Shown: positions 4,463 to 5,457 of the stretch, piece after piece | Numbering within the stretch: position 1 is the first letter of the stretch | Layout: each line of letters begins with the position of its first letter | Notes under the pieces: generated by a model | Databases searched by the model: none | Told to the model about the DNA's origin: nothing | Seen by the model: only the letters and a program-made list of their open reading frames with translations | NCBI GenBank assembly: GCA_009777135.1 | Contig: WRMM01000160.1 | Location: forward strand, 1 to 5,457 | Reading direction: 5' to 3' | Length of the DNA stretch: 5,457 nt | DNA from: Candidatus Fibrimonadales bacterium | GTDB taxonomy: Bacteria > Fibrobacterota > Fibrobacteria > Fibrobacterales > Fibrobacteraceae | Made by a program: the position numbers and the translations under genes

Positions 4463-5457
4463 AAAAATATATGAATCCGCCGAAATTAGCGAAAATGTTT
4501 TGACCGCCAAGAGCTGTAAATGGATTTGCAGAAACCTGCGCTTCTAAAGCCCAATTTGTTTTTTCATAGCGAACGCCGACAAAAGCATCTGTTCTAGGAT
4601 CAGTTGCGGAGCCGTCAATTCTTCTGGGATCTTGCGTTAGCATAGTATAAGATGTATTATTATCTCCGTCTTGGTTAATTATCGCAAAAAATAAAGAGTG
4701 CGTTGCCCCTGCAAAGGCTAACCAATTATCGCGAAAAACAACTTCGCCTAAAATATTCGGAGAAATTAAAACTCCTATATTATTGCCTGCCTTTTTAATT
4801 TTTTTTACTTCATCGTAAAAAAGCATGCCAATTTGATTATTCAAACCGACCAATACTCTTGCATTTGAACTTTGCAAAGCAGCATAGCCCAAATCAAAAC
4901 CCAAAGCCAAACCGAGATAAGTATCTTCATCAACAGCTTTGTTGCCATCTACTTCATAGGTGTGGCCTTCGCGAATAGCGCCAAAATAAGCATCATAAGT
5001 TAAAGAGCCAGAAGTGCCAGTTAAACCTGCCACTGCGTTCTTTACAGAATAATCGTCGCTAAATTCAGTATTGCCTGTCTCGCTGGCTTGGCTATAATAG
5101 CTTAGCCATCTTGCTCTTGCATAAAAAGTATCGGAACCTAAAGGCATTGAAAAAGAAAGCCCTATATTATCGCCAAGATATGTAGTTCTTGTATCGCTAT
5201 TTATGCTTTTGTTTGAGCTCCAATCTCTTGAGAGCGACAAATCTAATGCCACGCCAAACCCGGAATTAGCATAGCCAAGTCTAAAAGCAGGAAGAACATC
5301 GGTGCCCTCGACTTCGGTATTAGCCAAACCAAACAAAGCTGAGCCGCCAAACGCTTCAAAAGCCGTATAGCCTAAGCGATCTGTAGGAGAAATGTAAAAG
5401 AATTTTTTTCCATGAATTTCACTGGGCAAAAAGAGCAGTGTTGCCACAGAAGTTGCC
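4461..5457 (-). CDS. Outer-membrane beta-barrel protein, 5' end outside the window
   Basis: About 330 residues are visible. A GTG at 5447 could start a 328-residue product, but the frame remains open to the window edge and reads ATSVATLLFLPS across that GTG, which looks like the hydrophobic core of a signal peptide. The true start is therefore probably beyond 5457. The mature part shows many alternating amphipathic beta-strands, Gly- and aromatic-rich, with polar loops (for example near NTEFSDDYS and NQDGDNNTS). It ends NIFANFGGFIYF, with the terminal Phe and alternating aromatics typical of the signal read by the BAM insertion machinery. This points to an integral outer-membrane protein of porin-like size, perhaps 14-16 strands. 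No substrate or named family can be given. It is followed at 12 nt by the Cys-rich lipoprotein. Confidence 0.8.
   Translation of the reverse strand, partial: ATSVATLLFLPSEIHGKKFFYISPTDRLGYTAFEAFGGSALFGLANTEVEGTDVLPAFRLGYANSGFGVALDLSLSRDWSSNKSINSDTRTTYLGDNIGLSFSMPLGSDTFYARARWLSYYSQASETGNTEFSDDYSVKNAVAGLTGTSGSLTYDAYFGAIREGHTYEVDGNKAVDEDTYLGLALGFDLGYAALQSSNARVLVGLNNQIGMLFYDEVKKIKKAGNNIGVLISPNILGEVVFRDNWLAFAGATHSLFFAIINQDGDNNTSYTMLTQDPRRIDGSATDPRTDAFVGVRYEKTNWALEAQVSANPFTALGGQNIFANFGGFIYF

Noticed and set aside
5445..5447. GTG as the start codon of the barrel protein
   Set aside because: The frame continues upstream to the window edge and the GTG lies in the hydrophobic part of an apparent signal peptide.

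Overview
The window looks like chromosomal DNA from a Gram-negative, probably host-associated or anaerobic bacterium. Fibrobacterota is my best guess. The clues are a lipoprotein with a Gly-Pro linker behind a short lipobox signal peptide, an outer-membrane beta-barrel protein ending in an aromatic C-terminus (FIYF), and an N-terminus matching the AAA-ATPase-like/PD-(D/E)XK family that is expanded in such gut bacteria. A termite-gut spirochaete is an alternative. No rRNA, tRNA, CRISPR array, transposase or phage gene is visible.

Every supported gene lies on the minus strand, so transcription runs from high to low coordinates. Region 5457-4038 holds an outer-membrane beta-barrel protein, cut by the window edge inside its signal peptide. 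It is followed after 12 nt by a Cys-rich lipoprotein whose strong ribosome binding site overlaps the barrel gene's stop codon. The pair ends in a hairpin plus T-run that fits a rho-independent terminator. Region 4037-3825 is non-coding. It carries that terminator, a near-perfect copy of the first 23 bp of the next gene, and an extended -10 promoter with an inverted repeat in place of a -35 box.

Region 3824-1819 is a two-gene unit: a small nitroreductase whose stop codon overlaps the start of a UDP-glucose 6-dehydrogenase (TAATG). The dehydrogenase is the animal/plant-like type with all catalytic residues present, and would supply UDP-glucuronate for surface polysaccharide. About 65 nt downstream is a large, unrecognised lipoprotein (1753-239) with an eight-Gly tether. 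Its 5' part is far richer in G+C than the rest of the window, and its signal peptide contains a perfect 18-bp DNA palindrome. Region 238-100 is intergenic. Bases 99-1 hold the first 33 codons of a gene with the YVDKT motif of the AAA-ATPase-like/PD-(D/E)XK family.

I do not see a clearly new multi-gene system. The points most worth following are the in-frame palindrome, the duplicated nitroreductase 5' end beside the terminator, a possible frameshift at the nitroreductase N-terminus, and the linked barrel/Cys-rich lipoprotein pair.
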